Origin: Liquorilactobacillus ghanensis DSM 18630
GTDB taxonomy: Bacteria; Bacillota; Bacilli; Lactobacillales; Lactobacillaceae
Length of the DNA stretch: 64,000 nt
Direction of reading: 5' to 3'
Assembly: GCF_001435235.1 (NCBI RefSeq)
Contig: NZ_AZGB01000015.1
Location: forward strand, 129,117-193,116
The position numbers and the translations under genes are program-made. This document shows positions 26,265 through 34,496 of this stretch, piece after piece. Within the stretch, counting starts at the first letter, position 1; each line of letters opens with the position of its first letter. The notes beneath the pieces are model-generated. The model saw nothing but the letters and a program-made list of their open reading frames with translations, was not told the origin of the DNA and did no database searches.

Positions 26265-27060
26265 ACTCAGCTCCGATAAAAGCATCCTGTACCCGCCGCC
26301 AGAATTGCATATGGCGGTACTTAGCAAAATGAATACTTTTTTTAGAAATCTTAAACCGCAACTGTTCGATCTGTTTTCCATGATAATTCTGCTGGTCAAC
26401 AGTTAATGAATAATCACGTCCCGCGCTGGGAACCAAAGTAACCCAATCGCTAGGAGCTATGATCATCGGTGAACTTAATGTCCGAAAAACACGATTATTA
26501 ATTGAACTGATTTCAGTCACTTGAAGTACTTTTAAGTTGGGGTGAATAACTGCCCCACCTAACGATTTATTATAAGCTGTTGAACCTGTTGGCGTTGAAA
26601 CACAAAGACCGTCACCGCGAAATTTTTCAAAAAACTCTCCGCCAATATAAACATCAGTTACCATCGTAGCATTACTGCGTTTCAAGGTTGCTTCGTTTAG
26701 AGCCAAATAATTTACGGCTTTAGCAATTCCCTTGTACTTAACATGAATATCCAATAAAGGGTAACTTACCGATTGACCATTGTCAGATTGTAAACTGATA
26801 ACCAAATCATCAATTTCATCATCACGCCAATCTGTATAAAACCCCAAATGTCCAGTATGAACACTAACAAACCGAACAGAATCAATAATCGCAGCATATT
26901 TATGAAATGCAGATAGCAATGTTCCGTCACCACCAACGGTAACTACAATGTCGGGATGATCATTATCAAAAATAAAATGAGTATCAGCGAATTTCTGATA
27001 CAATTTGCGGCTAACAGCCATCGATTGCCGCCCGTCATTTGCATATATGGCAATTTTCAT
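26254..27060 (-). CDS. nadK: NAD kinase
   Basis: Phosphorylates NAD+ to NADP+. 268 residues from the ATG at 27060 (AAGAGGT upstream; the longer frame lacks a site and adds a non-conserved tail). Visible: [13 protein letters not shown] with the catalytic GGDG motif, the NE/D segment [11 protein letters not shown], and [23 protein letters not shown], where Asp and the glycine-rich loop bind NAD. Homologue of B. subtilis YjbN. In Bacillus and many lactobacilli the small alarmone synthetase gene relQ/yjbM lies directly upstream. Here that slot is empty. Confidence 0.96.
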   Translation of the reverse strand: MKIAIYANDGRQSMAVSRKLYQKFADTHFIFDNDHPDIVVTVGGDGTLLSAFHKYAAIIDSVRFVSVHTGHLGFYTDWRDDEIDDLVISLQSDNGQSVSYPLLDIHVKYKGIAKAVNYLALNEATLKRSNATMVTDVYIGGEFFEKFRGDGLCVSTPTGSTAYNKSLGGAVIHPNLKVLQVTEISSINNRVFRTLSSPMIIAPSDWVTLVPSAGRDYSLTVDQQNYHGKQIEQLRFKISKKSIHFAKYRHMQFWRRVQDAFIGAEYEN

Positions 27061-27346
27061 AGCTAACCTCTTTTGTACAAGATATTTTCTTCTAAGACTA
27101 ATTGCAATTATTATGCCACTTTGCTGGCCTAAAATAAATTGATAATACTCAAACCTTTTTAGTAACAACTGCAAAAATAGCTTCAAAACAATCATAGTGT
27201 AACATATAGTTTTAAATTCAGATTGTAATTTTGCGATAAAAATGATTTAAAACAGAAACATTGAAAAAAAATTATTTTTTGTTAAAGTAGAGATAGCTTA
27301 GAAGTTACAATGTTGAGCATAATCAATTCGAGTGGGGGAAAATTCG

Positions 27347-27982
27347 TTGCTGGAGTTATACCTGTTTATTAATCCGATTGGCAGTACATGCTACCATTCA
27401 GAACAGATTATCATAAAGTTAGCTGATGAATTGCAAAACAAAATCAGGTTTCGTTTCATTCCATTTTTAAATCTGGCTGCTACAGTTTCAGTGATGGAAG
27501 AAAATTCAATTCCGTTAAACAATCTAGACTTGCGAAATCATGTCTTTAATCAAGCCTACCAAGCTTCACTAGATTATAAAGCGGCTTTGTTTCAAGGAAA
27601 AAAACGTGGACGTCGTTTTTTGCTGAATTTGCAGCATAAAATTATTGATGAAAAATTAACTTACTCTGAGAAGTTAGCCCAAAGAATCGCTGACACTTGT
27701 CAATTAGACAAGGAGATGTTTAGTCATGATCGCCATTCTGACTTTACTATTAACTCTTTTCATCAAGATATGCAAATGGCGGCAGAAATGCATGTACATG
27801 CTTTTCCAACGATTGTGCTTTACAATTTAAACGGCATTGATTGTGGTGTTTCTTTAACTGAGTGTACTTCTTATCAGTTATTAGCAGATCTTTGCACTGG
27901 TAAAATGAATGACCTGCTAAATTTCCAAAATAAGATTGACCAGATTAAAAAGCATTCCAATCCTCACCTGCATATTTTATAA
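27347..27982 (+). CDS. spxH: ClpXP adaptor SpxH (YjbH), thioredoxin/DsbA fold
   Basis: 211 residues from TTG at 27347, with GGGGGA eight bases upstream. A GTG at 27332 would place the ribosome site inside the gene. DsbA-like fold: N-terminal ELYLFINPIGSTCYHSE and C-terminal AFPTIVLYN with cis-Pro. In Bacillus, YjbH delivers the regulator Spx to ClpXP for degradation. The usual N-terminal CxxC is reduced to a single Cys (about residue 15), so redox sensing would differ. Placed next to pepF-coiA-mecA-spx, the classic Spx control cluster, but on the opposite strand. Confidence 0.85.
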   Translation: MLELYLFINPIGSTCYHSEQIIIKLADELQNKIRFRFIPFLNLAATVSVMEENSIPLNNLDLRNHVFNQAYQASLDYKAALFQGKKRGRRFLLNLQHKIIDEKLTYSEKLAQRIADTCQLDKEMFSHDRHSDFTINSFHQDMQMAAEMHVHAFPTIVLYNLNGIDCGVSLTECTSYQLLADLCTGKMNDLLNFQNKIDQIKKHSNPHLHIL

Positions 27983-28032
27983 TTCGGAATTAGTTACGCT
28001 ATCTTTTTTATAATAACTATTTCCAACAAAAA

Positions 28033-28063
28033 AACGTCTCCCAAATTAACGGAGACGTTTTTT
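28033..28063. terminator. Bidirectional terminator between spxH and pepF
   Basis: Perfect 9-bp stem AACGTCTCC/GGAGACGTT (28033-28041 with 28051-28059), nine-base loop, T-run on plus and A-run before it. Confidence 0.85.
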
Positions 28064-28111
28064 TGTTGACATCAATTCATACTTTTATTGTCACAACTTA
28101 AATTTTATTTT

Positions 28112-29908
28112 CTAATTAAGCAGTTCTTCCAATTCTCCCAATCGCCGTGCGAAAAGATCAAATGCCTGCTGCAAATAAATCGGTTGTTCCATATCGACAC
28201 CAGCCCGGCGAATAATATCTATCGGAGCAGCAGAGGAACCTGCCTTTAAAAAGTTCAAATAGGTTTGTGGTCCCTTAGTTATAATTTGCTGACTTAAAGC
28301 TGTAGCTGCTGCAAACCCAGTTGCATATTGATATACATAGAAATTATAGTAAAAATGCGGGATTCGAGCCCACTCCAAAGCAATTTCCGGATCAGCAGCC
28401 ACTTGTTCGCCATAATATTTTTGATTCAATTCTAAATAATAATGACTAATTTTGTCAGCTGTCAAAGACTCTCCAGCAGCTTCTTGTTCATGTAACCATT
28501 TTTCAAACTCGGCAAATTGCGTTTGACGGAAAACTGTTCCCTTAAAACCATCAAGAAAATGATTCAGCAAATACGCCCGAATAGTTGTATCATCTTGCTG
28601 TTCCAATAAATGTGCTGTCAACAGATTTTCATTAGTAGTTGAAGCAATTTCTGCTAAAAAGATCGAATAATCACTAGTTTGATACGGTTGATAATGGGCA
28701 CTAAAATATGAATGCATACTGTGTCCCATCTCATGAATCAAAGTATAAACACTTTCCAAATCATTTTGCCAGTTAAGTAAAATGTAAGCTGGTGTATCAT
28801 ACATTCCTGATGAATATGCACCACTGCGCTTGCCACGATTTTCTAGAACATCAATCCACCGTTGCTTAAAAGCTTGTTTAACTGCTGTCGTGTATTCATC
28901 ACCAAAAATCTTCAATGTTTGCCCAACAATTTTTTGTCCTTGTTGATAAGAATAATCCTGTGCAGGCTGTTCAACTAATGGTGTATAAAGATCATACATG
29001 TGAACTTGATCCAACCGCAAAACTTTTTTTCTTAATGCCACATAACGCTGCAACAACGGCAAGTTAGCCTGAACTTGGTCGATCAATTGTTGATAGACAG
29101 TACTTGGAATTTGATTTTCCGTCAAAGCTGCATTCAAAGCGCTGGAATAATGATGTGTTTTTGCTTCAAAATTCTGTAAACGCACTTGAAAACCAAGCGT
29201 TTTTGCAAACGTATTTCGTAATTGCCGATAAGGTTGATACAAAGCTTGAAAAGCTGTTTTTCTAACCTGACGCTGAGGTGATTGAATTAACCGATCATAG
29301 TTTCCCTGAGAAAGTTGAATTTTTTTACCAGCTTCATTGGTAACTAGTGGAAACTTTAAATCGGTATCATTTAAGGTTTCAAAAATATCTTCTGGTGCTG
29401 CAAAAACGGCAGATGCTTGAGCCAGCAACTTTTCTTCACGTTCTGCTAAAACATGCGGTCGTAAGCGTGTATTTTCTTTAATAAATTGCTGATAAGCAGC
29501 TAATTGCGGCTCAACTCGTTGATAATCTTGTAACTGCTGATCTGATAATTGCAGTAATTCCGGAATGATCCACGAACCGGCAGCCGCCACTGTAGCTTGT
29601 AACTGCTGAACTTGTGAAAAAAAGCCTTGATAAATTTGATTACCGGTATCTTGATCATTTTTCAAACTTGCATAGAGATAGACCTTTTCGAATTGTCTTT
29701 CAACCTTAAAAAATTGTTGGATTGCCGCTAAACAATCAGTAGGCCCCTTAATCATGCTACCTTTTAGTGCTTCCAAACTGGCAGCCGCAATTTTAACTTG
29801 TTTTAACGCAGCTATAAATTCCTGATCAGTAGCATATATTTTGCTCAAATCCCACGTTAATTCCAATGGGAGTTGTTCTCGTCGAGATATTTTGATAAAT
29901 TCAGCCAT
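28112..29908 (-). CDS. pepF: Oligoendopeptidase F
   Basis: 598-residue M3B zinc metallopeptidase, usual length near 600. Cleaves oligopeptides of about 7-17 residues in the cytoplasm. The active-site motif HEMGHSMHSYFS (HExxH) is intact and the downstream Glu ligand region (IASTTNENLL) follows. ATG start. Its place between spxH and coiA is conserved in Bacillus and lactobacilli. Confidence 0.96.
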   Translation of the reverse strand: MAEFIKISRREQLPLELTWDLSKIYATDQEFIAALKQVKIAAASLEALKGSMIKGPTDCLAAIQQFFKVERQFEKVYLYASLKNDQDTGNQIYQGFFSQVQQLQATVAAAGSWIIPELLQLSDQQLQDYQRVEPQLAAYQQFIKENTRLRPHVLAEREEKLLAQASAVFAAPEDIFETLNDTDLKFPLVTNEAGKKIQLSQGNYDRLIQSPQRQVRKTAFQALYQPYRQLRNTFAKTLGFQVRLQNFEAKTHHYSSALNAALTENQIPSTVYQQLIDQVQANLPLLQRYVALRKKVLRLDQVHMYDLYTPLVEQPAQDYSYQQGQKIVGQTLKIFGDEYTTAVKQAFKQRWIDVLENRGKRSGAYSSGMYDTPAYILLNWQNDLESVYTLIHEMGHSMHSYFSAHYQPYQTSDYSIFLAEIASTTNENLLTAHLLEQQDDTTIRAYLLNHFLDGFKGTVFRQTQFAEFEKWLHEQEAAGESLTADKISHYYLELNQKYYGEQVAADPEIALEWARIPHFYYNFYVYQYATGFAAATALSQQIITKGPQTYLNFLKAGSSAAPIDIIRRAGVDMEQPIYLQQAFDLFARRLGELEELLN

Positions 29909-29953
29909 TAAAATTCACTTCTTTCTTTTGTTAAGCCTAAAAACTCATTCAAT

Positions 29954-30970
29954 CTAAAAGTTAATTTTACTACTTTTTAATAAATTACTCTGTAATATTT
30001 TCATTTTAAACCGCTTAAGACAAGAACTTACAAAATTATTATTTTTAATCAGTGGCAATTGATACGTTAAAATTTCTGTATTATTTTGAAAAGAATCTAT
30101 TTCGGTGACTGGCCAATCATTTAGCCGTAACAATCGGCTTTGCCAAACAATCTGTTTTTCAGCAAAAATCGGTAAATCAAGTGAAAATTCTAATAACTCC
30201 AGTCCTAATAAGCGAAAATTTATTTTCTTTTCATACCAAGCCAGCTGTTCAACAAATAATGAGCCACGATAAAAACAACAGGCCTTTTCAAAGTTTCGTC
30301 GTTGCATTGTCCTTAAGCGTACCGATAAAGTTACCGGTTTTGTAACTGTCCGCATAAAAATCTGTAATTTTTTAACATCATTGGTAATGAATTTTAGATA
30401 ACTAACATTTAAAAAATCTGCTTGCTGAATCTGATAAAGTAAACAAAAATGCTGCCGTTTTGGAAAATAATAAACCAGGTAAAACCCTAAGCTTGGGTGC
30501 CACATCATAAACTGTGCTTCTTGCTGGGTTATTTTCTTCTTTAGCCAATGATTTTCTCCAAGTATCCACCAACAGCGAATTCCATTCTTTCTATACCCCT
30601 GCGTGCGTTGATACAATTGCTGCACCGTTAAAGGGGCACATTGATACTCAATCGCTAGTGTTTTACCGTTTGTCATTTTTAATAACAAATCTGGACGTTG
30701 CTGTAATTCCGGTAAATATTGTTCTAACTGCCCCTTATATCCAGCAAACGCAAATTTTTGTTGAAGTTGCAACTTACCTGTTAAGTGTTCCCTGGTCTCC
30801 GGTTCGCCATACTTTAAAATGCAGACTGTACTATGCGCAAAATGTGCTATGCGCAAATTTCCTTTTTTTAAAATCAACCGCTGATGACAAACTGGACAAT
30901 AATATTTTTTAGTAACATCAGCAACTGCTGCACCAATTAATTTGCCATTTATTTGTTGTCCTACCAGCAT
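29954..30970 (-). CDS. coiA: Competence protein CoiA
   Basis: 338-residue CoiA family protein, a nuclease-like factor needed for natural transformation in streptococci. N-terminal Cys pair (CPVCHQRL) with the IAHFAHS motif, followed by the PD-(D/E)XK-like core RPDLLL...LAIEYQCA. ATG start with GAGGTGA six bases upstream. It lies behind the mecA terminator, so has its own transcript start. I saw no clear ComX-type box in the upstream 90 bases. Presence together with cinA and recA is compatible with, but does not prove, competence. Confidence 0.92.
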   Translation of the reverse strand: MLVGQQINGKLIGAAVADVTKKYYCPVCHQRLILKKGNLRIAHFAHSTVCILKYGEPETREHLTGKLQLQQKFAFAGYKGQLEQYLPELQQRPDLLLKMTNGKTLAIEYQCAPLTVQQLYQRTQGYRKNGIRCWWILGENHWLKKKITQQEAQFMMWHPSLGFYLVYYFPKRQHFCLLYQIQQADFLNVSYLKFITNDVKKLQIFMRTVTKPVTLSVRLRTMQRRNFEKACCFYRGSLFVEQLAWYEKKINFRLLGLELLEFSLDLPIFAEKQIVWQSRLLRLNDWPVTEIDSFQNNTEILTYQLPLIKNNNFVSSCLKRFKMKILQSNLLKSSKINF

Positions 30971-31053
30971 TTAAATCACCTCATAATTTAAATACGGTAA
31001 AAGTATTTTTTTGCTTGATTAACTTAACTGCCAAGCTGAAAAAGAAAAATTTG

Positions 31054-31091
31054 CAAAAAAAAGTTCAATTCGGATTGATACCGAACTGAAC
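31054..31091 (-). terminator. Intrinsic terminator after mecA
   Basis: 11-bp stem (31091-31081 with 31073-31063, one G-U), seven-base loop, then nine U on the minus strand. Confidence 0.85.
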
Positions 31092-31122
31092 TAATCATCA
31101 ATGATTTTGGGATCTTGCGTAA

Positions 31123-31875
31123 TTATTTAAAATAGTAACGAGCTAATTCCAAGGCTGAAGAAGTCATTAAACGCTTTCCTCTTTCTTGAAGAATTGCGTA
31201 TGACAGACTGACCCGTTTACCAAATTCCGCCAATAACGATAGCGTATCTTCAATCTCCTGATTATTTGTTTGGTCAACAAAGAAAATAATATCCAGATAC
31301 AATCTTCCATCAAGTAGATATAGATTTGAACCCAATTCCCTATTTTTCAAAACCTTAGCGGCTTGAATAAAGTCTTCAAATTCAGCAAACGCAATAACAT
31401 AATGCTTGCGCTTGATATCTTTATCTTTCAAGTATCCCGAAACACCGTCCCCATCGTCACTAACTGTCTTTTCCTTTGGTGTAAGCTTAGAAAGCGAAGA
31501 GGCAATTTTTTTTCGAACATCTTCAGGAATCTTTTTATTAGGATCCAAAAAAGTCAAATCAACAACATCCGAATCTCCTAAATCATCAGATTGCTGTTCG
31601 CCTTCATTATCAAAGTTCATTTTTTCTTCATCTTTAGCACTAACTTTACTAATAAAAAGTTCTAATCCATTGCGATTTGGCAATAGCTGAAATGTGACTG
31701 CATCATTTTCCCGAAACTCATGATCCACATCAACTTCTTCCAAAATACTATAAAAGAAGTTTTCAATTTCCTTATGGTTTCCTAGCAAGTCGAGGACAGT
31801 AATGCCGCGTTCGGTCAAATCATCAGTTTCAAGTAAAACACGAATTGTGTTATCATTGATTTTTTCCATTTCCAT
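31123..31875 (-). CDS. mecA: Adaptor protein MecA
   Basis: 250 residues. Adaptor that brings substrates (ComK or ComX/ComW-type and others) to ClpC for unfolding and ClpP degradation. The N-terminal substrate-binding part MEMEKINDNTIRVLLETDDL is typical, then an acidic linker (about 80-130), then the conserved C-terminal ClpC-binding domain around YVIAFAEFEDFIQAAKVL. The first of two close ATGs is chosen because MEMEKIN is the family's usual opening. Located between spx and coiA, the standard order. Confidence 0.95.
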   Translation of the reverse strand: MEMEKINDNTIRVLLETDDLTERGITVLDLLGNHKEIENFFYSILEEVDVDHEFRENDAVTFQLLPNRNGLELFISKVSAKDEEKMNFDNEGEQQSDDLGDSDVVDLTFLDPNKKIPEDVRKKIASSLSKLTPKEKTVSDDGDGVSGYLKDKDIKRKHYVIAFAEFEDFIQAAKVLKNRELGSNLYLLDGRLYLDIIFFVDQTNNQEIEDTLSLLAEFGKRVSLSYAILQERGKRLMTSSALELARYYFK

Positions 31876-32044
31876 TTAATGGTCAACCACCTTTCCGAAG
31901 CACCCTCTCGCTTTATGATAACTAAAATTCAAAAATTGTAAAGTACTTTAGCCTAAATATTTTGACAAATTGAAGAATATTCAATAAAATCAATTTTTTT
32001 GTTAATTCCACTCCAATTTATAAATTAAAATTCAAAAATAGGTT

Positions 32045-32077
32045 AAAAAAAACTGTGAACTGAAACTTGTTCACAGT
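32045..32077 (-). terminator. Intrinsic terminator after spx
   Basis: Perfect 9-bp stem ACTGTGAAC/GTTCACAGT (32077-32069 with 32060-32052), eight-base loop, then a U-run on the minus strand. Confidence 0.88.
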
Positions 32078-32123
32078 CTTAATAAATCAACTACTTAATC
32101 TAAAGTAAATCTCCGTAAAATTT

Positions 32124-32522
32124 TTAAAATCCCGCCATTGCTTGAATTTTTTTCAATTCTAATGCTCGAACATCACGAGGAAGGAAACGCCGAATTTCAT
32201 CTTCGTTATAACCAACCTGCAAACGTTTTTCATCAAGGATGATTGGTCTTCTTAATAAGCCCGGATCCCGTTGGATTAATTCAAATAAATCTTGCAATGG
32301 TAATTCGTCCAAATCAATATGCAACTTTTGGTAAGCTTTTGAACGCTTAGAAATAATTTCTTCCGTACCATTTTCAGTCATCTGTAAAATTTGTTTAATT
32401 TCATTAATGCTTAACGGTTCGGAAAAAATATTACGCTCTTTAAAGGGAATATTGTGTTCCTTTAACCACGCCCGTGCTTTACGACAAGAAGTGCAACTTG
32501 GTGATGTATATAGAGTAACCAT
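32124..32522 (-). CDS. spx: Transcriptional regulator Spx
   Basis: 132 residues from the ATG at 32522 (AAAGGAG upstream). ArsC-like fold that binds the RNA polymerase alpha C-terminal domain and switches on thiol-stress genes. The redox CxxC is at residues 10 and 13 ([10 protein letters not shown]), and the conserved Arg in [11 protein letters not shown] is present. The same cluster encodes its proteolysis adaptor SpxH and the MecA/CoiA group. Close paralogues exist in lactobacilli, so the exact Spx number is not assigned. Confidence 0.96.
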   Translation of the reverse strand: MVTLYTSPSCTSCRKARAWLKEHNIPFKERNIFSEPLSINEIKQILQMTENGTEEIISKRSKAYQKLHIDLDELPLQDLFELIQRDPGLLRRPIILDEKRLQVGYNEDEIRRFLPRDVRALELKKIQAMAGF

Positions 32523-32604
32523 ATTTTTTCGCTCCTTTATCTTGAACCAGCTAACAATTAATATCGCCCACAAGCATATTATACTACTTGGCTCAAAAAA
32601 TTAA

Positions 32605-33043
32605 CACCTTTTTTTCAAAGAAAAACAAAAAAATTAGCGAATTTTGTTTCATTTAATAGTAAAATACCTAATTTTGCTTAAGTAACATGGCTAAAGTTTG
32701 TGAAAAACCAAATGATTAAGATCGTACACATCAGTTTGAAGTTATAATTATATTAATCATTATGTTATTAAAAAATACAGGCTCAAATATATTTTTTCAA
32801 CAAAGCCTGCTAGCATCGGCAAGTTAAACGATTAACTCATTTTAATATATTTATTTTATTTTATATTTTTCAATTTAAGATAAAACATAAGTAGAATCTG
32901 AATTACTAGTTTCTCTCTTTAAAATATTTTCATTTGATTTTATTTGCATTTCATTTTTTTCTACTAACTCGTAATTTAATTTGCAATTACTGCCCATTCT
33001 ATCTTAGGACAAAATTTTAAAATACTGTCAATCCAAGTTATGA
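32605..33043. other. AT-rich gap between spx and an MBL fragment
   Basis: Very AT-rich, no open frame with a ribosome site, no strong hairpin. It may be decayed sequence from the same former gene as the fragment at 33044-33208, but I cannot read any protein homology in it. Confidence 0.4.
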
Positions 33044-33208
33044 CTACAGCCTAGCAGCAATTTTAAAATAGCTTAATTGGCAATAAGATTGTAAAACACC
33101 AACATCCGCGCTATGATCATGGTGACGGTGAGTGCATAAAATAACAGCTGGTTTTTGAAAGGACTCTGTCAATGAATCGTTATCACAATCAGCGGCAAGC
33201 AGTTTAAA
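33044..33208 (-). pseudogene. Fragment of a metallo-beta-lactamase-fold hydrolase
   Basis: A 54-codon open stretch without start or ribosome site reads ...LLAADCDNDSL...PAVILCTHRHHDHSADVGVLQSY... and then stops. THRHHDH is the complete HxHxDH zinc motif of the fold. Its setting (hydrophobic strand, then T-H-x-H-x-D-H, then a helix beginning xxGVxxLQ) resembles glyoxalase II-type enzymes. The N-terminal strands and the whole C-terminal half are missing, so it is a gene remnant inside a 750-base gap. Confidence 0.55.
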
Positions 33209-33355
33209 CTAAATAATTGTTCACAACTTTATGTTTTATTGTTACTGTTAGCAAAATAGGTACCAGTTATTTCCGTTAATTTATAACGTTACCCTTTCGT
33301 TAAGTTACCAAATTATAACATAGTTTAATTTTAAATTTTTAGGAGGCTGATTTTA

Positions 33356-33814
33356 TTGAAACAATTTCATTTAACTCTTGGTTCTAAAAAAATTTTGACT
33401 AACATTGTCACTCAGCATAATGATCGTAATTTTATTATGCTCAATCCTTTTGAAAATGAAACTGACTTTTTATTGCTTGATTTTTCTGGCTTATCATCAA
33501 TTTTTAAATCCGGTTTAACTTTTAATCTCCTTGAGGGTAATTTCGAATTGCTTCCAGAACAACTTTATTGCTTAGACTATTTTAGCCTAGATTCAAACCA
33601 ACAAAAAGAATTTCAACAAATTAAAAAACAGTCACTGGCAAAATTATCAATGTACGTTCTAGGTCAAAAACCCAAGCATGATTTTGAATTTCTGTTAATT
33701 ACTCGCTGGCCGCAAATTGAGGATTATCTTTATTGGAAAAAGCAGCAAAGTGTTTGGGAAAATAACAAGCAAGACTTGCTCAACAGTAATTACGTCCGTT
33801 ATTTTAATAGTTGA
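33356..33814 (+). CDS. Hypothetical protein, 152 residues
   Basis: Start is TTG with AGGAGG nine bases upstream, so the frame is very likely translated. It is soluble, Gln/Asn/Lys/Phe-rich, with no membrane segment or Cys cluster. I recognise no domain. The N-terminal half (LTLGSKKILTNIV...NPFENETDFLLLDFSGL) looks like mixed beta strands and the C-terminal half is helical (QKEFQQIKKQSLAKLSMY). Single gene followed by a bidirectional terminator, next to the nrdD-nrdG pair but on the opposite strand. Confidence 0.7.
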   Translation: MKQFHLTLGSKKILTNIVTQHNDRNFIMLNPFENETDFLLLDFSGLSSIFKSGLTFNLLEGNFELLPEQLYCLDYFSLDSNQQKEFQQIKKQSLAKLSMYVLGQKPKHDFEFLLITRWPQIEDYLYWKKQQSVWENNKQDLLNSNYVRYFNS

Positions 33815-33871
33815 GTTTAATGCCTTGGTCACTAGTTTGCAGTCTGCTATCAAACAATGATTGCTGTGCCT

Positions 33872-33911
33872 AAAAAAGGTCACGAACCATGATCGGTTCG
33901 CGACCTTTTTT
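33872..33911. terminator. Bidirectional terminator between the 152-aa gene and nrdG
   Basis: Stem AGGTC-(A/C mismatch)-CGAACC with GGTTCG...GACCT, flanked by A-run and T-run, so usable on both strands. Confidence 0.85.
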
Positions 33912-34495
33912 TATTTTAACAAACGATCCCACAAAACAATTCGACCGGCCTTCAATGATGCAGGCACATTAATGATTCGTTGGTTGGAACTTCCACGAAA
34001 TTGTAAAGTTAAATCTTTTTTGGCTAACATAAACCGATCATCCACTAAAACATCGATAAGCGACAATAACTCTAATTTATCATCGGAATCACGCAATAAT
34101 TCATCCCAGCGATAACCTGACCAAGACCAGACATCTTTACTGTGACCAAATTCTTGACGTATTCGTTTAACTAATTTTATGCAAACTTGAGTATTTAAGA
34201 AAGGTTCCCCACCCAGCAAAGTTAAGCCTTGGCAATAAGATTCACCCAAGTCTTTAATAATTGCATCTTCTAAATCTTGTGTATATGGCACTCCATAATG
34301 GAAATTTTGAGCAGCTTTATTGTAACATCCCGGACAGGCAAACTTGCAGCCGCTAACATATAGACTACAACGGACACCCTCGCCATCAACAAAATTAAAT
34401 GGCTTGTAATCAGCAATGTATTGCTGACTTAATTCGCTAGCTAACCACTCTTTGGGACGTGGATTTTTAGGTAGTCGTTCTTTGGATTGCAACAT
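33911..34495 (-). CDS. nrdG: Anaerobic ribonucleotide reductase activating protein
   Basis: 194 residues from the ATG at 34495, one base after the nrdD stop; nearby in-frame ATGs at 34504 and 34510 are alternatives. Radical-SAM enzyme that makes the glycyl radical on NrdD. The iron-sulfur motif CxxxCxxC is CKFACPGC, followed by LLGGEPFLN and WSWSGYRWDEL, all typical of NrdG. Translationally coupled to nrdD and under the same NrdR-box promoter. Confidence 0.96.
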   Translation of the reverse strand: MLQSKERLPKNPRPKEWLASELSQQYIADYKPFNFVDGEGVRCSLYVSGCKFACPGCYNKAAQNFHYGVPYTQDLEDAIIKDLGESYCQGLTLLGGEPFLNTQVCIKLVKRIRQEFGHSKDVWSWSGYRWDELLRDSDDKLELLSLIDVLVDDRFMLAKKDLTLQFRGSSNQRIINVPASLKAGRIVLWDRLLK

Positions 34496-34496
34496 T

